Part shown: positions 43,488-51,796 of the stretch, one piece after another | How the letters are laid out: each line of letters starts with the position of its first letter | How positions within the stretch are numbered: the first letter of the stretch is position 1 | Source: Cloacibacterium rupense | GTDB taxonomy: Bacteria > Bacteroidota > Bacteroidia > Flavobacteriales > Weeksellaceae | NCBI RefSeq assembly: GCF_014645495.1 | Contig: NZ_BMLV01000001.1 | Span: 186,001 to 250,000 of the forward strand | Direction: 5' to 3' | DNA length: 64,000 bases | The notes under the pieces: generated by a model | Seen by the model: the letters and a program-made list of their open reading frames with translations, nothing else | Database searches by the model: none | Told to the model about the DNA's origin: nothing | Made by a program: the position numbers and the translations under genes

Positions 43488-44793
43488 AATAAGCGATTTC
43501 CATTTTTATTTTCTTGCCTTTTAGCTTTTCGTTAGCGAGTTTTTTTAGGACATCTTTCACTTTATTTCGGGCAACAGCAACGTAAGAAGTGGTGTCTTTT
43601 ACTTCAATAATACCAACATCTTCTTTAGCCAATTCTCCTTTTTTGATGAGGTAACCTACAATGTCAACTTTGTTTACTTTGTCTTTTTTTCCTGCACTAA
43701 TGTAAATCGTTTGGAAAGGAGTTTTTGAAGGAATTCTGTAATTTTCCGAAATATTTTCTTCAGGCGTATTTCCTTTAATGAAAGGGAAATTTTCTTCCTC
43801 AGTCATAATTAAGTAAGCAAAACCTTTGGCATGCATTCTAGCAGTTCGTCCGTTTCTGTGGATAAAAGCGTCTTCTTTTGGTGGTAATTGATAATGCACA
43901 ATAGATTCTACTTCTGGAATGTCTAATCCTCTGGAAGCCAAATCTGTAGTAATTAAAATTCGGGTAGAATCGTTTCTGAATTTCAGCAAAGCACGTTCTC
44001 TTTCGTCTTGTTCCATACCACCGTGAAACGTTTCTCTATCAATGCCTTTTTCTTTTAAAAGTTCAGAAATTCTATCCACTGCATCTCTGTGATTACAGAA
44101 AATTAGCGTTCTTTTGTTTCCTATTTTGCAAATAAGTTTAAAAAGTGTTTCCAGTTTTTCTTCTGGAATCGTCATCACTTTTTTTAGTTGAATATTAGGT
44201 TTTGCTTCGCCTAATTTTAAAAAATTGATGATTTTTTCGTTTTCTAATCCAACAAATTTCGGGATATTATCCATCGGAGTTGCAGAAGTAAGAAAACGCT
44301 GAGAAATATTTTTTAAAGAATTGATAATGAAATTCATATCCTCTTCAAAGCCTAATTCTAAAGCTTTGTCGAATTCATCTAAAACCAAAGTTTTGATGGT
44401 TTTTGGTTCGAAATTGTTGTTTTTTAAATGATAAGCAATTCTTCCAGGTGTTCCTATTAAAACAGCAGGAGCCTGAGTAAGATTATTGATTTCAATTTTT
44501 TTATCGTGTCCACCGTAGCAAATGGTTACCTTAAAATCGGTTCCCATATTTTTGAAAACTTGTTCTATTTGAAGTGCCAATTCTCTTGCAGGAACTAGAA
44601 TAATGGCTTGGATTCCAGAATTATTTTTCTCTAAATTTCTAAGCACAGGAAACAAAAAAGCAAGCGTTTTACCAGAACCAGTAGGCGAAAGTAAAATAAT
44701 ATCTTGCTCGTTTCCAGAAGCTTGGTAAGTAGATTTTTGCATTTGATTCATTTCCTGAATCTGTAATTTTTCGTAGATTGGTTGTAATTCCAT
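43486..44793 (-). CDS. DEAD-box RNA helicase with DbpA-type RNA-binding domain
   Basis: A 435-residue ATP-dependent RNA helicase. Motifs in order: LLSPTGSGKT (I), PARELALQ (Ia), GTPGR (Ib), VLDEFDKA (II, DEFD rather than DEAD), TSAT (III), IFCNHRDA (IV), TDLASRGLDIPEV (V), HRNGRTAR (VI). Residues about 360-435 form a DbpA-like RRM (TIYISAGKKDKVNKVDIVGY), which in E. coli DbpA recognises 23S rRNA hairpin 92. A role in 50S assembly is likely by homology. A -7 box TAAATTTG lies only 5 bp before the start (44798-44805, minus strand), suggesting a near-leaderless mRNA. Confidence 0.9.
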   Translation of the reverse strand: MELQPIYEKLQIQEMNQMQKSTYQASGNEQDIILLSPTGSGKTLAFLFPVLRNLEKNNSGIQAIILVPARELALQIEQVFKNMGTDFKVTICYGGHDKKIEINNLTQAPAVLIGTPGRIAYHLKNNNFEPKTIKTLVLDEFDKALELGFEEDMNFIINSLKNISQRFLTSATPMDNIPKFVGLENEKIINFLKLGEAKPNIQLKKVMTIPEEKLETLFKLICKIGNKRTLIFCNHRDAVDRISELLKEKGIDRETFHGGMEQDERERALLKFRNDSTRILITTDLASRGLDIPEVESIVHYQLPPKEDAFIHRNGRTARMHAKGFAYLIMTEEENFPFIKGNTPEENISENYRIPSKTPFQTIYISAGKKDKVNKVDIVGYLIKKGELAKEDVGIIEVKDTTSYVAVARNKVKDVLKKLANEKLKGKKIKMEIAY

Positions 44794-44913
44794 TTTGCAA
44801 ATTTAAGGTAAAGGTTTCGGTTTATCAGAAACTTATTGATAATGTATTAAATTAATGTATTGATTAAGTATATTTTAGATAAATAAATTCTTGAAAAATT
44901 AGCAAAAAAGCCA

Positions 44914-44968
44914 TTGCTGATTTATAAAAAAATTGTACTTTTGCACCACTTTTGTGGAAGTAGTTTTG
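44914..44968 (+). promoter_or_regulatory. two overlapping promoters of rpsA
   Basis: P1: TTG (44914-44916), 19 bp, TACTTTTG (44936-44943). P2: TTG (44941-44943, inside the P1 -7 box), 17 bp, TAGTTTTG (44961-44968). Between them CCAC-TTTT-GTGG (44946-44957) is a palindrome. Confidence 0.65.
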
Positions 44969-45061
44969 GCGAAGTAAAACATTAATGATTAACATCTTCC
45001 GTATTTTTTAGAATCCACATGATGCCAAAGCTAAAAAAGAAGGAATACAAATTTTTTTATT

Positions 45062-46840
45062 ATGTCTGAATTGACAAACCAAGAAGCGTTATATAACGCA
45101 AACGTAGCACCAGAACAATTTGATTGGGATTCTTTCGAATCAGGTCTTGACGCTGATGCAAGAAAAGAAAAAAGTGATTTAGAAGAAATCTACAAAGGTT
45201 CTCTTAACGATCTTGCAGAATCTGATGTAATCATCGGTAAAGTAGTAAGATTAACAGACAAAGAAGCGATTGTAGATATCAATTTCAAATCTGAAGGTGT
45301 AATTTCTCTTAACGAATTCCGTTACAACCAAGGTCTTAAAGTAGGTGATGAAGTAGAAGTAATGGTAGACAGAAGAGAAGACAAATCTGGCCAATTACAA
45401 TTATCTCACAAAAAAGCGAGAACGCTTAAAGCTTGGGATAGAGTAAATGAATACCACGAATCTGGAGAAATCGTAAATGGTTTCGTAAAATCTAGAACTA
45501 AAGGTGGTATGATTGTAGATGTTTTCGGTATCGAAGCATTCTTGCCAGGTTCTCAAATTGATGTAAAACCAATTAAAGATTACGATCAATTTGTAGGAAA
45601 AACTATGGAATTCAAAGTAGTGAAAATCAATCCTGAATTCAAAAACGTAGTAGTTTCTCACAAAGCGTTAATCGAAGCTGATATTGAAGGTCAGAAAAAA
45701 GAAATCATCGCACAATTAGAAAAAGGTCAAGTTCTAGAAGGAACTGTTAAAAACATTACTTCTTACGGTGTATTCATTGATTTAGGAGGTGTTGATGGTC
45801 TTATCCATATTACAGATCTTTCTTGGTCTAGAGTTAACCATCCATCAGAAATCCTTTCAGACGGACAAGTGGTGAAAGTGGTTATCCTTGATTTTGATGA
45901 TGAGAAAACTAGAATCCAATTAGGTATGAAGCAATTAGAAGCTCATCCTTGGGATGCTCTTTCTGCTGACTTAAAAGTAGGTGATAAAGTAAAAGGAAAA
46001 GTAGTAGTTCTTGCTGATTATGGTGCATTCGTAGAAGTTGCTCCAGGTGTAGAAGGATTAATTCACGTTTCTGAAATGTCTTGGTCTACTCACTTAAGAA
46101 GTGCAGGTGATTTCGTGAAAATTGGTGACGAAGTAGAAGCACAAGTTCTTACTTTAGATAGAGAAGAAAGAAAAATTTCTTTAGGTATCAAACAACTTTC
46201 TACAGATCCTTGGGCTGATATTCAAACTAAATATCCAGTTGGTTCTCAGCACGTTGGTACTGTAAGAAACTTCACTAACTTTGGTGTTTTTGTAGAATTA
46301 GAAGAAGGAATTGACGGTTTAATCTACATTTCTGATCTTTCTTGGACTAAGAAAATCAAGCATCCATCAGAATTCTGTGCAGTTGGTGATAAACTAGATG
46401 TAATCGTTCTAGAATTAGATACTGAAGCTAGAAGACTTTCTTTAGGTCACAAACAATTAACTGAAAATCCTTGGGATAAATTCGAAACTAAATATGCTGA
46501 AGGAACTGTACACTCAGGAACTGCAACAGACGTTTTCGATAAAGGTGCTCAAGTTCAGTTCGAAGATGCAGAAGTAGAAGCTTTCGCTCCTTCTAGATTA
46601 TTAGAAAAAGAAGATGGTTCTAAAATCAAAAAAGGTGAAACTGCTGATTTCAAAGTAATCGAGTTCAACAAAGAATTCAAAAGAGTAGTAGTATCTCATA
46701 CTGGTATCTTCAGAGATGAAGAGAAAAAAGCTGCAAAAGAAGCTAAACCAGCTGCTAGTTCTTCAAACGAAGAAAAATCTACACTTGGTGATATCGATGC
46801 TTTAGCAGAATTGAAGAAAAGAATGGAAGAAGGTAAATAA
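45062..46840 (+). CDS. rpsA: 30S ribosomal protein S1
   Basis: A 592-residue protein made of six S1 RNA-binding domains (for example GKVVRLTDKEAIVDINFKSE at about 55, GTVKNITSYGVFIDLGGVDG at about 230, GTVRNFTNFGVFVELEEGID at about 400) with an acidic N-terminus and a Lys/Ala/Ser-rich C-terminal tail. It helps mRNA bind the 30S subunit, important in a lineage with few Shine-Dalgarno sequences. Base use is optimised for high expression. Strong terminator at 46937-46970. Confidence 0.97.
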   Translation: MSELTNQEALYNANVAPEQFDWDSFESGLDADARKEKSDLEEIYKGSLNDLAESDVIIGKVVRLTDKEAIVDINFKSEGVISLNEFRYNQGLKVGDEVEVMVDRREDKSGQLQLSHKKARTLKAWDRVNEYHESGEIVNGFVKSRTKGGMIVDVFGIEAFLPGSQIDVKPIKDYDQFVGKTMEFKVVKINPEFKNVVVSHKALIEADIEGQKKEIIAQLEKGQVLEGTVKNITSYGVFIDLGGVDGLIHITDLSWSRVNHPSEILSDGQVVKVVILDFDDEKTRIQLGMKQLEAHPWDALSADLKVGDKVKGKVVVLADYGAFVEVAPGVEGLIHVSEMSWSTHLRSAGDFVKIGDEVEAQVLTLDREERKISLGIKQLSTDPWADIQTKYPVGSQHVGTVRNFTNFGVFVELEEGIDGLIYISDLSWTKKIKHPSEFCAVGDKLDVIVLELDTEARRLSLGHKQLTENPWDKFETKYAEGTVHSGTATDVFDKGAQVQFEDAEVEAFAPSRLLEKEDGSKIKKGETADFKVIEFNKEFKRVVVSHTGIFRDEEKKAAKEAKPAASSSNEEKSTLGDIDALAELKKRMEEGK

Positions 46841-46896
46841 ATCTATGTCTGCAATAGACAAGTGAATAACGAAGTCTAGAGTAGCAACAGAGATTT

Positions 46897-46914
46897 ATCC
46901 CGAATTATCGGGAT
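46897..46914 (+). repeat. hairpin after rpsA
   Basis: ATCCCGA-ATTA-TCGGGAT, perfect 7-bp stem, no T-run; probably a 3'-end stabiliser. Confidence 0.5.
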
Positions 46915-46936
46915 CTTCCGAAATTTTCATAAATTT

Positions 46937-46970
46937 AAACCGTTTCGTTTTTTGCGAAACGGTTTTTTAT
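46937..46970 (+). terminator. rpsA terminator
   Basis: AAACCGTTTCG (46937-46947) / CGAAACGGTTT (46955-46965), 11-bp stem, with T-run. Confidence 0.9.
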
Positions 46971-47117
46971 TTTGATTAATTTGCTATGTAAGAACAAAAC
47001 GTTTTTAGCAATAAAATTGATTGTTTAAAATGAGCTCCGTAGGAGCGAAACAATTTTTCAGAATAAATTTAATTCGAAAAAAAATTAGTAAAATAAACCT
47101 TTGTTTTAAAAAAAACA

Positions 47118-47633
47118 ATGAAAAATCCATTCAAAACCTTCGAAGAAGCCTGTAATTACGTTAAAAACCTTCCTTACAAGAGAAATTCTGATAAGGAAAA
47201 TATTAACGTTATAATAGAAGAAAATGGCGGAACTTGCAGTACAAAACACGCTTATCTTAAAAGAATTTCAGATGAATTTTCAATGGAAAATGTTCAATTA
47301 ATGCTCGGAATTTTTATGATGAATGCTAAGAATACTCCGAAAATAAAACCTGTTTTAGAAAAGTACAACCTTTAAGAAACGCCAGAAGCTCATAACTATT
47401 TAAGAGTGAAAGGAAAAATTTTAGATTGTACGAGAAAAAACTCATCAGAAAATGATTTCGTAAATGAATTGGCAGAAGAAATAGAAATTAATCCGAATCA
47501 GATCACAGATTTTAAATTACAATATCATCAATATTTTCTTGAGAAATACTTACTACAACATCCTGAAATTCAATATTCTCTAGAAAAATTCTGGAAAATT
47601 AGAGAAGAATGTATTTTTGCATTGCAATCCTAA
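47118..47633 (+). pseudogene. conserved hypothetical protein interrupted by an in-frame TAA
   Basis: Two ORFs in the same frame, 47118-47375 (85 residues, MKNPFKTFEEACNYVKNLPY) and from 47376 onward, are separated only by TAA at 47373-47375. The sequence runs KPVLEKYNL-stop-ETPEAHNYLRV and ends at 47633 with EFWKIREECIFALQS-like residues (EKFWKIREECIFALQS). The two halves read as one 171-residue protein of a Flavobacteriia family of unknown function. One substitution (AAA to TAA) explains it. Alternatives are readthrough or a sequencing error. Confidence 0.8.
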
Positions 47634-47650
47634 AATTTGTGTAAAAGATA

Positions 47651-47682
47651 TTTGTTAGTTTCAAAGAAAATTAATAATTTTG
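47651..47682 (+). promoter_or_regulatory. promoter of rplS
   Basis: TTTG (47651-47654), 20-bp spacer, TAATTTTG (47675-47682). Leader of about 65 nt. Confidence 0.7.
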
Positions 47683-47752
47683 CAACCTGTTAATCAACCT
47701 CTGACGAAAGACGTGAACGTTGTTTAGCTTTCAACTTTTTTTAGATTAAACA

Positions 47753-48106
47753 ATGGATTTAATTAAGTACGTACAAGACAAGTACATTACAAAAAACGAA
47801 TTCCCAGAATTCAACACAGGTGATACCATTACAGTGTATTACGAAATTAAAGAAGGTAACAAAACTAGAACACAGTTCTTCAAAGGAGTTGTGATTCAGT
47901 TGAGAGGAACTGGTGCTACTAAAACTTTCACTATCCGTAAAATGAGTGGTGATGTAGGTGTAGAAAGAGTTTTCCCAATCAACATGCCAGCTTTACAAAA
48001 AATTGAAGTTGATAGAAGAGGGAAAGTTAGAAGATCTAGAATTTTCTACTTTAGAGATCTTAGAGGTAAAAAAGCAAGAATCAAAGACGCTGCTTACAAA
48101 AAGTAA
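47753..48106 (+). CDS. rplS: 50S ribosomal protein L19
   Basis: A 117-residue protein at the subunit interface. Typical: FNTGDTITVYYEIKEGNKTR, RGTGATKTFTIRKMSGDVGV, ERVFPINMP and RRSRIFYFRDLRGKKARI. Full length. Stands alone with own promoter and terminator, separated from trmD, which is not in the window. Confidence 0.97.
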   Translation: MDLIKYVQDKYITKNEFPEFNTGDTITVYYEIKEGNKTRTQFFKGVVIQLRGTGATKTFTIRKMSGDVGVERVFPINMPALQKIEVDRRGKVRRSRIFYFRDLRGKKARIKDAAYKK

Positions 48107-48127
48107 TCACCTCTCTAGAAAAAGAAT

Positions 48128-48164
48128 AAAAGCATTCCAAATTTTTTTGGAATGCTTTTTTTAT
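48128..48164. terminator. rplS terminator (bidirectional)
   Basis: AAAAGCATTCC (48128-48138) / GGAATGCTTTT (48149-48159) followed by T-run. Confidence 0.85.
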
Positions 48165-48196
48165 TATTTTTAAATTATCATTCATCAATTATAATT

Positions 48197-48730
48197 TTAA
48201 GGCTCAAAAGCTTCAAATTTCCCGTTTTCGTAGAAGAAAACTATTCTTTTAATCTTACCTTCAGTATTGTTTTTTGTAACTGTTTCATTTACAATGTTTT
48301 GTGCTTCTGAAATATTTTCCTGAATGTCTAATCGCTGAGAATCGCTTAAAATTTCTTTTCTTGGACTTGGGAAAGATTTATTTAATTCTCGCAGCGTTTC
48401 ATTTTGAATATTTTCTTGAACAAAAACTTCATTTTTATAATCTTCATCAATTAACGTAAAAAGATCTGGAGCAGAATTTTCTTCCTGCTTTTCAGAAGTT
48501 GAAAAAGGAGAGTCGGTTTGTTTCATTTCACCAGTTCCCAAAATTATCCAGTCCCAACTCAATTCGGGAAATCTGTTTTTAATTTTTGTAACAAACTCTA
48601 GGGAAGGTTTGTTTCTCCCCGAAATAATATGTGAAATACTAGAACGCTGTACATCTATTTCGTCTGCAAATTCTGAAGCAGAAAAACCAGAATATTCTAA
48701 AACTTTTGTAATTCTTTCGTTAATTTCCAT
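48197..48730 (-). CDS. XRE-family DNA-binding regulator
   Basis: A 177-residue protein with an N-terminal HTH (residues about 5-60: FSASEFADEIDVQRSSISHIISGRN) and 'FPELSWDWIILGTGEM', typical of Flavobacteriia XRE proteins. The rest is acidic and low-complexity, ending in a short conserved-looking strand (KIKRIVFFYENGKFEAFEP). Palindromes TTTAC-N4-GTAAA just upstream overlap its promoter, so autorepression is likely. Target genes unknown. Confidence 0.85.
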   Translation of the reverse strand: MEINERITKVLEYSGFSASEFADEIDVQRSSISHIISGRNKPSLEFVTKIKNRFPELSWDWIILGTGEMKQTDSPFSTSEKQEENSAPDLFTLIDEDYKNEVFVQENIQNETLRELNKSFPSPRKEILSDSQRLDIQENISEAQNIVNETVTKNNTEGKIKRIVFFYENGKFEAFEP

Positions 48731-48732
48731 AG

Positions 48733-48812
48733 TTACAAATGTAATAAATATAATTTACAAAAGTAAATACAAATGTAAACAAAGAAAAAACTGTACAATT
48801 TACTTTTGTAAA
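48733..48812. promoter_or_regulatory. operator cluster overlapping -7 boxes
   Basis: Palindromes TTACAAATGTAA (48733-48744), TTTACAAAAGTAAA (48754-48767) and TTTACTTTTGTAAA (48799-48812), plus TACAAATGTAAAC (48769-48781). On the minus strand three of these contain TACATTTG or TACTTTTG, each a match to TAnnTTTG; the last also contains TACTTTTG facing plus. Confidence 0.65.
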
Positions 48813-48912
48813 TAATTTTAAAAAACTCTTTATTTAAAGTATTTATATGCAGTTTACATAAATAAATTAATGTTAAAATTGATATAAATTTTATTGTTTA
48901 TAAAAGTAAATT

Positions 48913-48943
48913 CAAAAAAAATACCTCCAAAATTGAAGGTATT
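48913..48943 (-). terminator. tercC-gene terminator
   Basis: Minus strand AATACCT-T-CAA / TTG-G-AGGTATT followed by a T-run of seven. It terminates the TerC gene 24 bp after its stop. Confidence 0.7.
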
Positions 48944-48966
48944 CTATATTTTAAGAAGTTTTGTAT

Positions 48967-50052
48967 TTATTCTACGTTATCTTCATTAATTTCAATTTTA
49001 TGCTTCTTTTCTTTCTTATCTTCTGGGAAAAGCAAAGAGGTAAAAATGCTCAATCCTAAAATACTCACAATTACAATTAATGAATGGGTGGTTGTAAATC
49101 CTAAATCATCTAGATAATGATGCAATAACATCTTTAAACCAATGAAAGTAAGTAATGCAGCCAGTCCTACTTTTAAGAATCTGAATTTGTCTATAATACC
49201 TGCCAATAAAAAGAACATAGAACGTAACCCGATAATGGCGAAAATATTAGAGAAAAAAACAATATAAGGATCTTTAGTCACCGAAAATATCGCTGGAATG
49301 CTGTCTACTGCAAAGATTAAGTCGGTAAATTCTATAATGATAAGAACTAAAAATAGAGGTGTCATTTTCTTGATTCCGTCTATTTTTACAAAGAATTTAT
49401 TGCCTACAAACGCATTATGTACTTTGAAATATTTGTTGGCAAACCTTACTACAGGATGATTTTGAGGATCTATTTCTTCTTCTTCGTTTCTGCTCCAGAA
49501 CATCTTAATTCCTGTAAATACCAAAAAACCTCCAAAAACGTACATTATCCAACTGAATTTAGCTATTAAAGCCGCACCTATGAATATGAAAATGAAACGC
49601 ATAATAATTGCCCCTAAAATGCCCCAAAAAAGCACTCTGTGATAATTTCTTTGTGCAACACCAAATGCTGAAAATACCAACACAATTACAAAAATATTAT
49701 CCACAGAGAGCGCATATTCTACCAAATAACCTGTAATATACTCTAAACCAAGATTTTGATTATATAATGCAATGCTACTTTCTAAATCTCCAGGTATGAT
49801 TTTTACTGGATGACGATGCTTTGTTATAACGTTTTGTAGTTTTTCTAGACTATCAATGCCGTGGAGTAGGTGACCGTAACTTGTCAATAAAAAGTAAAAT
49901 CCTAGTGCTAAACACACCACAAAAAAGCTCATAAGTCCAGCTTGTTTCAAAGAAATTTTATCAGATTTCTTGTGAAGAAGTCCTAAATCTAGTGCTAAGA
50001 TGAAAAATATGAATACTACAAAGGATAGTAAAAAAATAATCTCGTTGCTCAT
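48967..50052 (-). CDS. TerC/Alx family membrane protein
   Basis: A 361-residue inner-membrane protein with about 9 TM segments. Family landmarks: YALSVDNIFVIVLVFSAFG (residues about 112-130) and EFTDLIFAVDSIPAIFSVTK with conserved acidic residues for metal transport. Members export Mn2+ (Alx, MeeF/MeeY types) or give tellurite resistance. Specificity is unknown. A strong promoter at 50075-50103 and a TTTAC/GTAAA palindrome lie upstream. No manganese yybP riboswitch was seen. Confidence 0.92.
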   Translation of the reverse strand: MSNEIIFLLSFVVFIFFILALDLGLLHKKSDKISLKQAGLMSFFVVCLALGFYFLLTSYGHLLHGIDSLEKLQNVITKHRHPVKIIPGDLESSIALYNQNLGLEYITGYLVEYALSVDNIFVIVLVFSAFGVAQRNYHRVLFWGILGAIIMRFIFIFIGAALIAKFSWIMYVFGGFLVFTGIKMFWSRNEEEEIDPQNHPVVRFANKYFKVHNAFVGNKFFVKIDGIKKMTPLFLVLIIIEFTDLIFAVDSIPAIFSVTKDPYIVFFSNIFAIIGLRSMFFLLAGIIDKFRFLKVGLAALLTFIGLKMLLHHYLDDLGFTTTHSLIVIVSILGLSIFTSLLFPEDKKEKKHKIEINEDNVE

Positions 50053-50074
50053 ATAATATTTATAAAATAGGCTT

Positions 50075-50103
50075 CAAAGATAGCCAAAATATTAAAAATC
50101 CAA
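50075..50103 (-). promoter_or_regulatory. promoter of the TerC gene
   Basis: Minus strand TTG (50101-50103), 18-bp spacer, TATCTTTG (50075-50082). Confidence 0.7.
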
Positions 50104-50106
50104 TAA

Positions 50107-50122
50107 TTTACATTTGTGTAAA
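50107..50122. promoter_or_regulatory. operator-like palindrome upstream of the TerC promoter
   Basis: TTTACATTTGTGTAAA has the same TTTAC/GTAAA half-sites as the XRE operators but with a 6-bp centre instead of 4. Confidence 0.35.
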
Positions 50123-50411
50123 TTTTATTTAATATTATGTTAAATAAACTATTATATGTTTAATGGTATAACTATACAAATGGGGAATAAGTAAGTGAAA
50201 AACACTTAAAGTATAATTAAAAATAAACTTTATTTAAAACTCATAAAATACTCATTTATAATATTTTATAAAAATTAATTAAAATTAATGTAATTAACAA
50301 TTTTTTCCACAGACAAAGTGGCATTATTTTTTGTTTAGCTAGTTTACAAATGTTAATTAGGAGGTTGTTTCTTTTTGTTGTATTTTTGAAGAACGAAATT
50401 TTATCCACACT
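50123..50411. other. AT-rich intergenic stretch between TerC and M14 peptidase genes
   Basis: No ORF. Contains a -7 box TATTTTTG (50381-50388) about 24 bp before the peptidase ATG, and TTATCCACA (50402-50410), which equals the DnaA box consensus, plus TTTTCCACA near 50303. Two boxes are too few to call an origin. Confidence 0.4.
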
Positions 50412-51518
50412 ATGAATTTTAACTTTCAGTATCAGAAAAACCCTAATTTCCCAAATCGCTATATTTCGCCAGAAAGTCTTCATCAATTTATTTATGAGAA
50501 TCTCAGCGATTACGTTTCAGAAATCGGAAAATCTACTCTAGGATTCCCTATTTATAAATTTTCTTATGGTTCTGGTGATATCAATATTTTGGCTTGGTCC
50601 CAAATGCACGGAAATGAGAGCAATTCTACACATTGTATGTTAGATTTGTGGTATTCTCTAGAATCTCAACCAGAATTGAAGGAAAGAATTTTCAAGAATA
50701 TTTCTTTGGATTTCATTTTTATGCTCAATCCTGATGGTTCTAAAGCTTGGGCTAGAAGAAATGCACTTGATATTGATATGAACAGAGATTATCTACAAGG
50801 AGCAAGTTGCGAAATGCAATTGCTAAAAGAGATAGCTTTCTCTAAAAAATATGATTACGCCTTTAATCTCCACGAACAGAGGACGTTATTTTCCACAAAT
50901 AGTAAAAATCCTGCAACACTTTCATTTTTAGCACCTTCTCAAGATTTCGAAAGAAGTGTTACGGAAACCAGAAAGAAAAGTATGGCGGTTATTTCAGCAA
51001 TTTATAATGCTTTGAAGGCTCAAATTCCTAATCAAATTGCAAGATATTCTGATGAATTTTATCCTACTTCTACTGGTGATAATTTAATGAAAGCAGGCAT
51101 TCCAGTTATTTTGTTTGAAGGTGGCCATTTTCCTGATGATTATCAGAGATTTGGAACACGTAAATATTATACAATTGCTTTGTTTACAGCGCTTTCTAGT
51201 ATTGGTTTGTTAGAAAATAAAACCTTTGGCTACGAAAGGTATTTTGAAATTCCAGAAAATAAGGAATCTCATTTCGACATTATTTATAGAAATGTTAAGC
51301 TTAATACGGATTTTGAATGTGTTTTAGACATAGCCATTCAGTATAAAGAAGAGATAAAAGATGGTGATGATGAAATTTCTTTCGTTCCAATTGTTGTAGA
51401 AGTAGGCGATTTACATAGGAAAAAAGGTTGGAAAGAGATAAATTGTGCTGGCAAAAAGTTTATTTCACAAAATAAATTTCCAAAATTAGATGCTGTTCAG
51501 AATTTCACAATAGAATAA
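50412..51518 (+). CDS. M14-family zinc carboxypeptidase-like protein
   Basis: A 368-residue protein without signal peptide. Zinc and catalytic landmarks: SQMHGNESNSTHCML (His and Glu ligands, residues about 75), MLNPDGSKAWARRNALDIDMNRDY (substrate Arg/Asn), FNLHEQRT (third His ligand, about 156) and VILFEGGHFPDD (catalytic Glu). It should remove C-terminal residues from peptides or act on amidated wall fragments; substrate unknown. The C-terminal ~100 residues form a small beta domain. Monocistronic. Confidence 0.88.
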   Translation: MNFNFQYQKNPNFPNRYISPESLHQFIYENLSDYVSEIGKSTLGFPIYKFSYGSGDINILAWSQMHGNESNSTHCMLDLWYSLESQPELKERIFKNISLDFIFMLNPDGSKAWARRNALDIDMNRDYLQGASCEMQLLKEIAFSKKYDYAFNLHEQRTLFSTNSKNPATLSFLAPSQDFERSVTETRKKSMAVISAIYNALKAQIPNQIARYSDEFYPTSTGDNLMKAGIPVILFEGGHFPDDYQRFGTRKYYTIALFTALSSIGLLENKTFGYERYFEIPENKESHFDIIYRNVKLNTDFECVLDIAIQYKEEIKDGDDEISFVPIVVEVGDLHRKKGWKEINCAGKKFISQNKFPKLDAVQNFTIE

Positions 51519-51555
51519 TATCTTTTTTATAAATAGTTATTCAATTATATCTTAG

Positions 51556-51591
51556 AACCTAACTTTATTTGAAAATTAGTTAGGTTTTTTT
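51556..51591 (+). terminator. terminator of the M14 peptidase gene
   Basis: AACCTAACT (51556-51564) / AGTTAGGTT (51578-51586) followed by TTTTT. Confidence 0.85.
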
Positions 51592-51752
51592 ATGAACAAA
51601 AATTTTCATATTAATTACTTGAAAATTGATATAAATCATAAAAGTTCACAAATTTTTTAGCTTAAATAATTGATTAATAACATTTTAAAATTTTTATTTT
51701 TTAAAAAAGTTTACAAAAAATTTTAGGCGTTGTTAAATTTAACATAAAGTAG

Positions 51753-51783
51753 TTGTATTTTTATTTACTTTTGATTGGTGAAA
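51753..51783 (+). promoter_or_regulatory. promoter of the ribonucleotide reductase gene
   Basis: TTG (51753-51755), 20-bp spacer, TACTTTTG (51776-51783). Only 13 bp lie between the -7 box and the ATG, so the mRNA would be nearly leaderless. A palindrome GTTAAATTTAAC lies at 51732-51743. Confidence 0.7.
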
Positions 51784-51796
51784 AATTAATATAACT

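Noticed and set aside
50280-50411. Two DnaA-box-like words (TTTTCCACA near 50303, TTATCCACA at 50402) in an AT-rich gap, suggesting a replication origin
   Set aside because: Only two boxes, one overlapping the peptidase start, and no dnaA, dnaN or other origin neighbour. AT-rich gaps are common here. A GC-skew plot would be decisive.
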